Positions 1 to 8,079 of a stretch of DNA of 59,464 bases are shown one piece after another. The notes beneath the pieces are model-generated. The model worked only from the letters and a program-made list of their open reading frames with translations. It searched no databases and was not told the DNA's origin. The stretch comes from Chloroflexi bacterium AL-N1 (GTDB taxonomy: Bacteria; Chloroflexota; Chloroflexia; Chloroflexales; Roseiflexaceae), in the NCBI GenBank assembly GCA_013122435.1, contig WYDT01000045.1:1-59464 (forward strand), given 5' to 3'. The position numbers and the translations under genes are program-made. The stretch's first letter is position 1. The number at the start of each line of letters is the position of its first letter.

Positions 1-230
1 CTGGCCCGCAGCTCCGGCCCTAACGCGGCATTGAAGGCCGGGTCGTGGAAGGCAACGGTCAGCGGGGCCAGCGCCACGCCGTCCATGCTCCCCTCCGGGG
101 TACTCGGCACCAGCGTATCCGGCGAGAGGAAGCGCCCCAGCCGTGGGTCGTAATAACGGGCGTGGTAGTACAGCAAGCCCATGTCGTCGCGGCGTTGCCC
201 GGTGTAATTCAGCGATGCCGTGTTGATGGA
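1..230 (-). pseudogene. RHS repeat-associated core domain fragment, cut by the left edge
   Basis: Read on the minus strand, this stretch encodes the signature of the RHS core domain: NYTGQRRDD, then GLLYYHARYYDPRLGRF and SPDT. RHS proteins are large secreted or surface shells that often carry a variable C-terminal toxin. The recognisable sequence begins abruptly near position 230. Upstream of it the reading frame gives only Gly/Pro-rich sequence unlike an RHS barrel, so the 5' part appears lost. The gene continues past the left edge, so its end cannot be judged. DNA here is more GC-rich than the rest of the window. A remnant or an orphan module is more likely than a complete gene. Confidence 0.7.
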
Positions 231-564
231 CGACGCCCCACCACCCGCGTGGGGACCCGTCCCCCGTGGTGATCCCGCCCACAAACAAACCACGCACCAT
301 GTTGGAAAAGGTTGAACCCGTCACCCCAATCCCGTATCTCTCTGCCGCCCTTTGTCCCAACGTTCCAACGCTCGCTGGGGTGCCCCCACGCCCTGCGGTC
401 CCGGCGTGGCACCCTGGACACCCGCAACCGATACTGGCAGCAAAGCGCATGATGGCAGTGGCTGCCTTGGGGCAAGCGTATGTAGTTATCGTTCTCTTGC
501 CTACTCACATTGGCCACCCTCGTGGCGCTGCCCCATGAAGCTCAGCATTATAAAATGCATACCC
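231..564. other. GC-rich stretch without a supported gene
   Basis: Overlapping open frames exist here on both strands but none has a ribosome binding site or recognisable domain. It separates the RHS fragment from the small membrane protein gene and probably consists of remnants. Confidence 0.4.
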
Positions 565-957
565 TTATAATGAAACCAACACAAAAACCATTACAGGATA
601 TGATAGGAACACGATCCCTATTAGTAATAGAATAGCCTGCTGTTCACTCTTCATTTGCAGGACCTTCTCATCATCAGAATATATGTCAGAAAATACAAAT
701 GGCAAGAAAGTGAATGTATTGGACACATATAGTTTCTTCTTATACGCTCGTGTGACATACGCGGCAAGTTTATATCCCTTATAGAAATAAAGGATGGCCA
801 TCAATGGCCAGGTGATACTGTATGCAACAAAGGTGTAAAGGTAGAAATTATCTCCCAAGTTAGGAAATATAGCCTTCAGCACACCTTGCACGACAATAAA
901 GGTGCTAAAGATAACCAGCCATGTCAAGACATACCAGTGTCGATAAAATGGAATCAT
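565..957 (-). CDS. small membrane protein, possible immunity-type protein
   Basis: I do not recognise this 130-residue protein. It has three clear hydrophobic segments: about residues 8-31, 38-58 and 107-130. A basic stretch (RAYKKKLY) follows the second, and an acidic soluble loop (SDDEKV) precedes the third. The C-terminus is the last membrane segment. It lies 65 bases downstream of a decayed coding fragment and upstream of an RHS core remnant on the same strand. Small membrane proteins in such positions are often immunity proteins for a neighbouring toxin; that role is an inference from context only. Base composition is more AT-rich than the RHS fragment, as is usual for such cassettes. 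Confidence 0.55.
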   Translation of the reverse strand: MIPFYRHWYVLTWLVIFSTFIVVQGVLKAIFPNLGDNFYLYTFVAYSITWPLMAILYFYKGYKLAAYVTRAYKKKLYVSNTFTFLPFVFSDIYSDDEKVLQMKSEQQAILLLIGIVFLSYPVMVFVLVSL

Positions 958-1021
958 ATGGTTTCTCCTGACGGATGAACAAACAGTTTTTTGAGTTCAA
1001 ACAGTATATACTGGTAGAGCG

Positions 1022-1279
1022 CTATCGATATTTAGCAGGAACAACAGCATCACGTAATGCACGCTCTCCTTCTGTGTATATGTCCTTCATTTTGGTTATC
1101 GGGTTGAGGCTACCTGCAGGTATGGTGACGGGTGCGATGCCGCCTTGATGCATCATATCGTACGCATACAGTTACAGGGCAGGTAGATGCCACTGCCTCA
1201 CGATACCCATTACCTTACCGACAATAGATAGCACACCGATCTCCACCCATAAAGCAAATATAAATTCAGTCAGGAAACA
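1022..1279 (-). pseudogene. decayed C-terminal coding fragment with an internal stop
   Basis: On the minus strand a single frame runs from about 1279 to a stop at 1022-1024, broken by one TAA at 1172-1174. Before the stop it reads as a hydrophobic segment (WVEIGVLSIVGKVMGIV). After it comes a convincing soluble tail containing GGIAPVTIPAGSLNPI and YTEGERALRDAV. The shared frame on both sides suggests a nonsense change in a once longer gene. An upstream TAG at about 1280 closes the frame. I cannot name the family. The position just upstream of a small membrane protein gene fits the C-terminal end of a toxin-type protein, but this is inference. Confidence 0.5.
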
Positions 1280-1658
1280 CTAAGTTTCTCGTCTCCAGAG
1301 TACGGGCCAATCCGAGTATACGACACCTTGGAAACATCTTTCAAGATGTGGTGGAAGGGGTAAAGGTTAAGGATTTACAATGGCAGACATGCGGTGGGGC
1401 GATGGAGCAATTGGACAGAGAAACATCCGTAGGTGCGTAGTTGGCCTGCTTGCCCTCACAAATTAACACAGAGATACAGAGGAGCAGAGATGAAGGGAGT
1501 GATCGTAAGTGGATGGTATCCCACATAGCTGAGCCATTCCTAAAAAAATTCCAGAAGCGAACAATATTTATCATAGAGACCACCTGATAGAAATAGCACA
1601 ACTAGTCTCCAGCCCCTAGTCTCCATTAACTCTTAACCTTTACATTCCTAACCCATAT
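1280..1658. other. intergenic stretch, no supported gene
   Basis: An 86-codon minus-strand frame here has no ribosome binding site or domain. Low-complexity purine-rich sequence lies near 1465-1490. A short motif near 1600-1625 (CCCCTAGTCTCCA) recurs in inverted orientation near 50400, suggesting a dispersed degenerate repeat. Confidence 0.4.
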
Positions 1659-1687
1659 TTGCCTATCCAGTGCCGTTGTGCTATAAT
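1659..1687 (+). promoter_or_regulatory. promoter of the rplS operon
   Basis: TTGCCT at 1659-1664 and TATAAT at 1682-1687 are separated by 17 bases, and the -10 is extended by TGC. The leader to rplS is about 85 bases. It contains a possible CCCCTT/AAGGGG stem whose right arm overlaps the purine-rich ribosome binding site, which could modulate translation. Confidence 0.7.
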
Positions 1688-1779
1688 CCTGGGGATTATG
1701 CTACTTGTTATTTCAGGGGTTGATCAAGGGAAATCCTTTGTTGTCTCCCCCTTCTTTTGTGTAAAGGGGATGAACGGTC

Positions 1780-2136
1780 ATGTCGCAGCAATTGTTACAC
1801 GAAATAGAAAGCCGTCAGTTTAAGGAAGAAATTACCCCATTTCGGGTGGGGGATACCGTACGTATAGGTGTGAACGTTGTTGAAGGTTCTCGTGAGCGTG
1901 TGCAGCAGTTCGAGGGTGTGTGTATTCGTCGCCGTAGTACGGGGCTTAATACGAATTTCACTGTTCGTCGTGTTGCATCACACGGGATTGGTGTTGAGCG
2001 AACGTTTTTGCTCCACTCCCCACGTGTCGAGAGCATTCGCGTTATTCGTCGTGGTAAAGTGCGTCGTGCGAAGCTCTACTACCTGCGAGGTCGCACAGGC
2101 AAGGCCGCACGTATCAAAGAACGACGTGATCATTAG
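1780..2136 (+). CDS. rplS: 50S ribosomal protein L19
   Basis: This 118-residue protein has the L19 pattern: an N-terminal helix (LLHEIESRQFKEEI), the core FRVGDTVRIGVNVVEG, EGVCIRRRSTGLNTNFTVRR, the GIGVERTFLLHSP motif, and a basic C-terminus (RRGKVRRAKLYYLRGRTGKAARIKE). L19 sits at the 30S-50S interface of the ribosome. Length matches the family. It is the first gene of a probable operon with a methyltransferase and rnhB, close to the common bacterial order in which rplS precedes rnhB. Purine-rich sequence AAAGGGGA lies upstream of the ATG. A strong promoter lies at 1659-1687. Confidence 0.97.
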   Translation: MSQQLLHEIESRQFKEEITPFRVGDTVRIGVNVVEGSRERVQQFEGVCIRRRSTGLNTNFTVRRVASHGIGVERTFLLHSPRVESIRVIRRGKVRRAKLYYLRGRTGKAARIKERRDH

Positions 2137-2153
2137 TTCAGTGCTTTGCGTGC

Positions 2154-2933
2154 ATGAGTGATCAGGACAATCGGGTTCAACCCCCTCATTTGTCGCTCCC
2201 CGCCCAGCTTTACGTTCAAACGATTCGCTGGGCTTTTACGCGTTTTTATCGTGAATTTTCCTGGACGTATGACATAGTTGCTGCACTGGTTTCAGCAGGT
2301 TTCTGGCATGATTGGACGTTATCGACACAGCCCTACCTGTGTGGAAAAGTGCTCGAAGTTGGTTGTGGCACAGGGAACTTACAACGGGCACTGGCTACTT
2401 CGTCAGCGCCATTAACATCGGTAGGGTTTGATATATCGCGCCAGATGCTGGTACACACACAGCGTAAGGTTGAGCAGGTTGGCCAGACGACGTCTCTTGT
2501 CCGTGGTAATGCAAACCAATTGCCTTTCCCATCTGCATCGTTTGATACGGTGGTGGCCACGTTCCCCAGTGAGTACATTGCGTCACCAAAAACGCTGGCT
2601 GAAGTCCGACGAGTCTTGTGTGCCGATGGTCGATTGATCGTGTTATTGGGCGCTCGGTTAACCGGTGATGGTTTGTATCATCGGCTGATTGATATTGCTT
2701 ATCGTGTAACACTCCAGCGTTCACCACGCGATCTGGATCAGGCACAGCAACTCAAGATACCTGACCAGGAAGCGCGTGTGGAAAGCCCTTCATCCATGGT
2801 AGATGCATTCCTGGCACAATTATTGGAGCGTATGCAGCAAGTGGGGTTTCGCACACGTGACCAATGGGTTGCAGCACCGGGTGGTCAGGTGTATCTGATT
2901 TTTGGAGAGGTAGCCACGTGTCCCCCGATGTGA
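2154..2933 (+). CDS. class I SAM-dependent methyltransferase
   Basis: The protein (259 residues) has a Rossmann-fold methyltransferase core. Motif I is VLEVGCGTGNLQRAL at about residues 66-80, followed by the acidic end of strand 2 (GFDISRQML) and a post-motif (LPFPSASFDTVVATFPSEYI) typical of UbiE/Methyltransf_11 enzymes. The N-terminus has an aromatic amphipathic segment (FTRFYREFSWTYDIVAALV). The substrate cannot be told from sequence; small molecules or lipids are usual for this fold. It starts 17 bases after rplS, and the rnhB start lies inside its 3' end, so the three genes are probably co-transcribed. Confidence 0.8.
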   Translation: MSDQDNRVQPPHLSLPAQLYVQTIRWAFTRFYREFSWTYDIVAALVSAGFWHDWTLSTQPYLCGKVLEVGCGTGNLQRALATSSAPLTSVGFDISRQMLVHTQRKVEQVGQTTSLVRGNANQLPFPSASFDTVVATFPSEYIASPKTLAEVRRVLCADGRLIVLLGARLTGDGLYHRLIDIAYRVTLQRSPRDLDQAQQLKIPDQEARVESPSSMVDAFLAQLLERMQQVGFRTRDQWVAAPGGQVYLIFGEVATCPPM

Positions 2934-3568
2934 TCGAAGAGCTTAGCCTGTACAAGGACGGATGCCACGTGATAGCTGGTCTGGATGAGGCTGGTCGTGG
3001 TTGCTGGGCTGGCCCGGTTGTGGCGGCGGCAGTTGTTCTTCCATTGGTGGTGTTGCACAAACCGCATCTGTTGTCGGGTGTGAATGACTCAAAACAAGTA
3101 AACCAGACCAGACGTGCAAAACTCTACCAGGATATTATGTGTCTCGCGGTTGGTTGGGGCGTTGGTGTGGTCCCGTCACATGTGATCGATACGCATGGCA
3201 TTATAGCTGCGACCCATCTGGCTATGCAGATTGCCATACTGAAGTTGCCACAACTCCCCGATGCGCTGCTGATCGATGCCGTGACACTAAAGAACTGGCC
3301 GTGTACGCAACGCTCGTTTGTGCGTGGTGATGCCAGATGCTTATCGATTGCAGCAGCCTCGATTATAGCAAAAGTAACCCGTGATCGATTGATGGTGGCC
3401 CTGTGGAAAGCCCACCCGGATTATGGTTTTGCTCAGCACAAAGGGTACGGAACGGCAGTTCACTATCACGCGTTGCAGAGATACGGCCCTTCTCAACATC
3501 ATCGTCGGACGTTTCGCCCACTGTCTGAATTTCTTACGAATGGCATCTGGCCAGACAGAGCGCGCTAG
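2918..3568 (+). CDS. rnhB: ribonuclease HII
   Basis: RNase HII cuts RNA in RNA-DNA hybrids and removes misincorporated ribonucleotides. The acidic catalytic motif GLDEAGRGCWAGPVV is at the N-terminus, followed by GVNDSKQVN, LIDAVTL, and AAASIIAKVTRDRLM with the third acidic residue, then YGFAQHKGYGT and the QHHRRTF tail. I chose the GTG at 2918 because GGAGAGG lies seven bases upstream. An ATG-like frame opening at 2864 would add 18 unconserved residues and overlap the methyltransferase by 70 bases. The resulting 216 residues are normal for the family. The overlap with the upstream gene is only 16 bases. Confidence 0.95.
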   Translation: MSPDVIEELSLYKDGCHVIAGLDEAGRGCWAGPVVAAAVVLPLVVLHKPHLLSGVNDSKQVNQTRRAKLYQDIMCLAVGWGVGVVPSHVIDTHGIIAATHLAMQIAILKLPQLPDALLIDAVTLKNWPCTQRSFVRGDARCLSIAAASIIAKVTRDRLMVALWKAHPDYGFAQHKGYGTAVHYHALQRYGPSQHHRRTFRPLSEFLTNGIWPDRAR

Positions 3569-3605
3569 CTGCCGGAAAATGTAGAATGGTTACAGGAGAA
3601 TAATT

Positions 3606-4345
3606 ATGACGGTTGACCTTGCTGCTGGTACTTATATGCAACAATTACGGCAAACAGAACTGTTCCCCATAAGAAGTTAGTTGCGCACCTCCTTAATGCG
3701 GGAGGCACAGTGTATAATCAGTTGTTGGAGTTGGCGACCGATGTGCAACTACTGCATCAAGCAGAACCAGCGTGTTATGCGCCGTTGCACGCACTGCGTT
3801 TGCTGGGTGAAATGCCACAACCAACTATGATGGAACAGTTGCTGCAAGTGTTACCTATCAATATTGATGATCCTGATAAGGAAGTCATTCAGCTTTGGAC
3901 ACACGAACTTCCGCAGATTATGGCGCGCATGGGTGATACAGTTGTTGATCAACTATGGACCATCGTCGACAATACAGAGCATGAATTGACAGGCCGAGGT
4001 ATTGTACTAATTGCGTTGGCCTACATTACCGTGCTTGTGCCAGATCGTCGTAGCGATGTGATAACGCAGATCCACGAGCGCTTGCCTACCAGCGAGAATA
4101 AAACGTTTACCGGGTATATGGTCTCCACACTGAGTAACCTGGGTGCAGAACAGACATACTCGGATGTTATGAAGCTCTTTCGTGAAGGCCGTGTCGATCA
4201 AGCCATCATTCCGCCAGGTGTGGCACGACAGCTTTTGCTCTCCGATAGCACCCGTCGCCTTGCAGATGTGAGGCTATCATTCTGGGAGCGGTATGATGAG
4301 TTGGGACCTTTTGGTACAACTAAGGAAGACAAACAACTTGTGTAA
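3606..4345 (+). pseudogene. helical repeat-like protein interrupted by a one-base frameshift
   Basis: An ATG at 3606 with AGGAG nearby starts MTVDLAAGTYMQQLRQTELFP. It then runs into a stop at 3678-3680 after the C4 run at 3665-3668. One extra C would join it seamlessly to the frame reading HKKLVAHLLNAGG and on to 4345. The joined protein is about 246 residues, mostly amphipathic helices with Leu-rich segments (PLHALRLLGEMPQPTMMEQLL), like HEAT-type or DUF1186-like repeat proteins; I cannot name it firmly. Translation could also restart at GTG 3710, which has GGAGG just upstream, giving 211 residues. A genuine mutation or a sequencing error are both possible. Neighbours rnhB and a GNAT gene are on the same strand. 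Confidence 0.65.
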
Positions 4346-4370
4346 TCACCTACGTTAAGAGGTATGTGTT

Positions 4371-5165
4371 ATGTTGATAACATCACTTGGCGCTGAGAAT
4401 CAAGCCTCAGCAATCAAGTACCTGCGTAAGTCGCCGTATCGTAATGCGTTGCCGCTCTCGAATGCGACTCAACTCCGTTCACGCAGCGATGTGTTGGTCG
4501 CAGAAGTGTATGATGAGGTGGTTGGTGTTATCTCGACATATCTTGACATTCCTATTCCTAATCTGACATTTGTTGCCAAAGATGAAACTGTGGTACAGGA
4601 ACTACTACGGGCAATGCTCCAACAAAACGCACATTTGGCAGAAGAACCGATCTATGCACTATTACCGATTAGACGGCGTAATCAACTTGCGCGTTTTGCC
4701 AACATTGTTGAGGAGCCGATTGAGTATCAGATGGTCGTGGAACCGGAAACGCTCCGTGAACGTGAAGGACCGCCTGTACAGCGTCTGACCATCGAACACA
4801 TCCCACAGATAGAGGCACTTGTCGAGGTGGCAGGTTTGACTGTCTGGGACACCAGCGCACTTGACCTTGGTCCCGCATTTGGTTGCTTCGTTGAAGATCG
4901 CCTGGTTGCAATGGCTGCGACACATTTTGCCACCACCGATGTCGCTGAGATTGGCCATATTGCAACCCATCCCGATTATCGCCGACGTGGATATGCCTCA
5001 GCGTGCACGATTGCGTTGACCAAAGCAGCCTTCAAACTCACACCACGGGTCTTTTTGATGGTATTGGAAGAGAATGAGGCAGCATTGGCAGCGTATAAAC
5101 GGCTGGGCTTCTATCCTATTGAGCGGTTTTATATGACACGGTCAGTACTGCGTAATGACTTATGA
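4371..5165 (+). CDS. GNAT family N-acetyltransferase
   Basis: The 264-residue protein has an N-terminal half without clear motifs and a C-terminal GNAT domain from about residue 135. Motif A, the acetyl-CoA pyrophosphate loop, is HIATHPDYRRRGYASA. Motif B includes VLEENEAALAAYKRLGF. The N-terminal half (SYLRKSPY-like and PIRRRNQLARF) may be a degenerate second GNAT fold, as in proteins with tandem acetyltransferase domains. Substrate is unknown. The start at 4371 has AAGAGG eight bases upstream. It lies 25 bases after the frameshifted helical repeat gene. Confidence 0.85.
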   Translation: MLITSLGAENQASAIKYLRKSPYRNALPLSNATQLRSRSDVLVAEVYDEVVGVISTYLDIPIPNLTFVAKDETVVQELLRAMLQQNAHLAEEPIYALLPIRRRNQLARFANIVEEPIEYQMVVEPETLREREGPPVQRLTIEHIPQIEALVEVAGLTVWDTSALDLGPAFGCFVEDRLVAMAATHFATTDVAEIGHIATHPDYRRRGYASACTIALTKAAFKLTPRVFLMVLEENEAALAAYKRLGFYPIERFYMTRSVLRNDL

Positions 5166-5188
5166 TCGGTTCCGTACTACGAGTGATT

Positions 5189-5208
5189 TTATCCACAAAA
5201 TATCCACA
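5189..5208 (+). promoter_or_regulatory. two adjacent DnaA-box-like sites
   Basis: TTATCCACA at 5189-5197 matches the bacterial DnaA-box consensus exactly. ATATCCACA at 5200-5208 is one base off, in the same orientation, one helical turn later. They lie in the 88-base gap upstream of the membrane/HNH gene. Confidence 0.45.
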
Positions 5209-5253
5209 GTGTGTATAAAGTAGTAACAATAGCTTTGCAAAGGCTTTAAGACT

Positions 5254-5805
5254 ATGCATCTCAGCACTCATTTCTGGTCTTCGGTTGTAACAGGTATTGC
5301 CCTCTACCCACGTGAGCCACACAAAGCGACACTATTAGCACTTGCTGGTGTGCTGGTCGATGTCGATCATTATGTGCTGTATGCACTACGTAGCGGTGAG
5401 TGGAATCCGGTCGAGGCATTGCGCTACAACCAGCGACGTGCGTTCCCACCACGTTCAGGCGAAACACGACCGCGTTATGGGCCGCTACGCTCACGTATAC
5501 ATCACCCATGGTTAACGCTGCCGCTTGTCTGGCTTCTGAGTATACTCTGGCCTCCCTTCCGCCCGATTGCTCAGGGGATCTTGCTCCATCTGGTATTGGA
5601 TACTGACCTGCATCTGCGGCTTGATTGGCGTGTCTGGCAGCGCGCACAGGGCCGTTGTGAGGGATGTCGGGTTGGTGGTGTGGCCGTTGCTGTACATTAT
5701 GTGGAACCAATCCAGCGTGGTGGACCATTGTGGACACTCAACAATCGTACCCTCTTGTGCGAGTCGTGCCTGCGAGTGTTACGCAAGCGCAAAAAAACTG
5801 CGTAA
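5254..5805 (+). CDS. YdjM-like membrane hydrolase domain fused to an HNH-like zinc module
   Basis: The N-terminal ~115 residues have the His/Asp pattern of YdjM/DUF457-type membrane metal-dependent hydrolases. H-x3-W opens the protein, and it has DVDHY, RIHHPW and LHLVLD, with hydrophobic segments around LLALAGVLVD and LTLPLVWLLSILW. The last ~60 residues look like an HNH endonuclease core: RCEGC, then VHYVEP, GGPLWTLNNRTLLCESC. The second His of the HH pair is Tyr, and the usual His after the last Cys is Leu, so nuclease activity may be lost while zinc binding persists. Function unknown. The start is the first ATG, and DnaA-like boxes lie upstream. Confidence 0.6.
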   Translation: MHLSTHFWSSVVTGIALYPREPHKATLLALAGVLVDVDHYVLYALRSGEWNPVEALRYNQRRAFPPRSGETRPRYGPLRSRIHHPWLTLPLVWLLSILWPPFRPIAQGILLHLVLDTDLHLRLDWRVWQRAQGRCEGCRVGGVAVAVHYVEPIQRGGPLWTLNNRTLLCESCLRVLRKRKKTA

Positions 5806-5882
5806 CGGATTTGTATTGCGCCTGCTTTCTGGTAATGCTATACTGCGAAACAACTCTTACCAGCACCACCTGATATCGTATT

Positions 5883-8051
5883 ATGGCAACACTTGAAGCA
5901 ACTCTTGAACGTATCACCTTTCACAGTGGAGAAGATGGTTACACTGTTGCTCGCGTAAAACCGCGCAATAAAGAGTATGTTGTAACCGTTGTGGGGAAGT
6001 TGTTGGGTGTTCAGGTTGGAGAAGTGCTTGAGCTGGAAGGACACTGGGACGACCATCCAGAACATGGGCGGCAATTTACCATTGAACGGTATCGCACGGT
6101 GCTGCCGGCCACTATCGAAGGTATTCGGCGTTACCTCGGGTCGGGTTTGATCAAAGGGGTTGGCCCGGCCACCGCCAAGCGTATTGCCGAAACCTTTGGC
6201 TCGTATACGCTCCACGTCATCGAACATGAACCTCAGCGGTTGCGCGAAGTTCCAGGGCTTGGCTCAAAACGTGCCAGAGAAATCCAGCATGCCTGGCAGG
6301 AGCAGCAACAGATCAAGGCGATTATGCTGTTTCTGCAAGATATGGAAATGACTCCCGGCCTGGCGATCCGTATTTACAAGCAATACGGTGAGCAGTCGAT
6401 GAGTATTCTCCAGACAACGCCATATCGTTTAGCCGATGATGTGTATGGGATTGGCTTCCTGACCGCCGACCGTATTGCCCAGTCCATAGGCATCCCGCTG
6501 GACTCGCCCCAACGGATTGGTGCCGGTTTACGCTACGCACTCAGTCAGGCAACGGAAGATGGACACTGCTTCTTGCCATGGGATGAACTGGTACGCCATG
6601 GTGCAGCACTCCTTGAAGTCGCAACAGCCGTCGCTGAGGCCATCCTCGAAGCAATTGTCATCACAGGTGAAGTTCATGTTGAGCACTGGGACGGTGATCG
6701 CCTTGTTTACCCTCTATTTGCAGTACGTGCCGAGCGCAGTGTCGCAAGCCACATTCAAGAACTCCTCCAGACATCATCGGTTATTGCACCGTTCTATCAC
6801 GCGGCCAACTGGCCTCGGGTGTTTACCTATCTTGCCGACCGACGTGGCATTGATCTGACGCAACAGCAGCGCGACGCGGTACAGATGGCATTGACGAACA
6901 AAGTGAGTGTGTTGACTGGTGGGCCAGGGACTGGGAAAACGACCACACTCCGTACCATCATTCTGGCGCTGGAGCAGCAGGGCTATCGTTATTTGCTGGC
7001 GTCACCAACGGGAAGGGCAGCCAAAAGGCTGAGTGAGGCGACTGGCGCGGAGGCGATGACCATCCACCGCTTGTTGGAGTACTCGCCGCGTAGTGATATC
7101 CACTTCAAACGCAATGCGGAAAACCCGCTTGATACGACGATGGTGGTCATTGACGAAGTCAGTATGCTGGACATTTTGCTGGCAAATCATCTCTTCAAGG
7201 CCATTCCACAGCACGCACACGTCTTGCTAGTGGGTGATTCCGATCAACTGCCGAGCGTTGGTCCGGGGCGGGTCCTGCAGGATATTTTAGATAGCCTGGC
7301 CGTACCAAGCATTCATCTTGATGTTATCTTTCGTCAGGCTGCCGACAGTGGTATTATCGCCAACGCACACCGCATCAATAATGGTGAACCACCCCACACC
7401 AGTGATCTGAGTGACTTTTTCTTCTTTTCCGCTCCTGATGCAGAACAGTGCGCCGAATTGACGGTTGAACTGGTTCATCAGCGTATTCCACGTCGGTTTG
7501 ATTTTGATCCACGTCGTGACATTCAAGTGCTCACGCCCACCCATCGTGGCCCCGCTGGAGTCGCTAATCTCAATACGTTACTCCAGGCCGAACTCAACCC
7601 CTCATCCGATGGGCGGATGGAGCGCCAGTTTGGTTCGACCATTTTTCGGGTTGGTGATCGGGTGTTGCAGCTACGTAACAACTATGATCTGGATGTCTAC
7701 AACGGTGATATTGGTGAGGTGGTGGCTATCGATCCGCAGGAGCAACTGCTTAGAATCAACTACGACAATCTGCGTGAAGTGGCCTACGATTTTCGTTTAC
7801 TGGATGAGCTGACGCTGGCCTACGCTATCTCGATTCACAAGGCACAGGGAGCCGAATATCCGTGTGTTGTTATTCCGTTGCTCACCCAGCACTATATGTT
7901 ACTTCAGCGCAATTTGCTCTACACAGGTGTCACAAGGGCGAAACACCTGGTGGTGCTGGTTGGTAATCACAAGGCCATTGGTATTGCTGTACAAAATAAT
8001 CAGGTGAAGCAGCGCTACACTGGATTAGCACGTCGCTTAAAGCATGACTAG
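5883..8051 (+). CDS. recD2: RecD-like SF1B DNA helicase (RecD2)
   Basis: At 722 residues this matches RecD2/YrrC helicases, 5'-3' translocases active in repair without RecBC. The N-terminal domain has an OB-like start (ERITFHSGEDGYTVARV) and a helix-hairpin-helix (YLGSGLIKGVGPATAKRI). The helicase core has Walker A GGPGTGKTTTLRT, Walker B VVIDEVSMLD, motif III LVGDSDQLPSVGPGR, motif IV TPTHRGPAG, motif V AYAISIHKAQGAEYP and motif VI LLYTGVTRAKHLVVLVG. No recB or recC is seen nearby. A TGCTATACT extended -10 lies about 45 bases upstream at 5837. It is convergent with the metalloprotease gene that follows. Confidence 0.93.
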   Translation: MATLEATLERITFHSGEDGYTVARVKPRNKEYVVTVVGKLLGVQVGEVLELEGHWDDHPEHGRQFTIERYRTVLPATIEGIRRYLGSGLIKGVGPATAKRIAETFGSYTLHVIEHEPQRLREVPGLGSKRAREIQHAWQEQQQIKAIMLFLQDMEMTPGLAIRIYKQYGEQSMSILQTTPYRLADDVYGIGFLTADRIAQSIGIPLDSPQRIGAGLRYALSQATEDGHCFLPWDELVRHGAALLEVATAVAEAILEAIVITGEVHVEHWDGDRLVYPLFAVRAERSVASHIQELLQTSSVIAPFYHAANWPRVFTYLADRRGIDLTQQQRDAVQMALTNKVSVLTGGPGTGKTTTLRTIILALEQQGYRYLLASPTGRAAKRLSEATGAEAMTIHRLLEYSPRSDIHFKRNAENPLDTTMVVIDEVSMLDILLANHLFKAIPQHAHVLLVGDSDQLPSVGPGRVLQDILDSLAVPSIHLDVIFRQAADSGIIANAHRINNGEPPHTSDLSDFFFFSAPDAEQCAELTVELVHQRIPRRFDFDPRRDIQVLTPTHRGPAGVANLNTLLQAELNPSSDGRMERQFGSTIFRVGDRVLQLRNNYDLDVYNGDIGEVVAIDPQEQLLRINYDNLREVAYDFRLLDELTLAYAISIHKAQGAEYPCVVIPLLTQHYMLLQRNLLYTGVTRAKHLVVLVGNHKAIGIAVQNNQVKQRYTGLARRLKHD

Positions 8052-8079
8052 ATCCCGCATAGCGCTGTTGGTTTAGTGG

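Noticed and set aside
1341..1601. An 86-codon minus-strand frame
   Set aside because: No ribosome binding site or domain, and it runs through low-complexity sequence.
3663..3680. Programmed -1 frameshifting at the C run
   Set aside because: No downstream pseudoknot or classic slippery heptamer is evident; a simple indel is more likely.
5261..5737. A 158-codon minus-strand frame
   Set aside because: It is antisense to the membrane/HNH gene and shows no domain.
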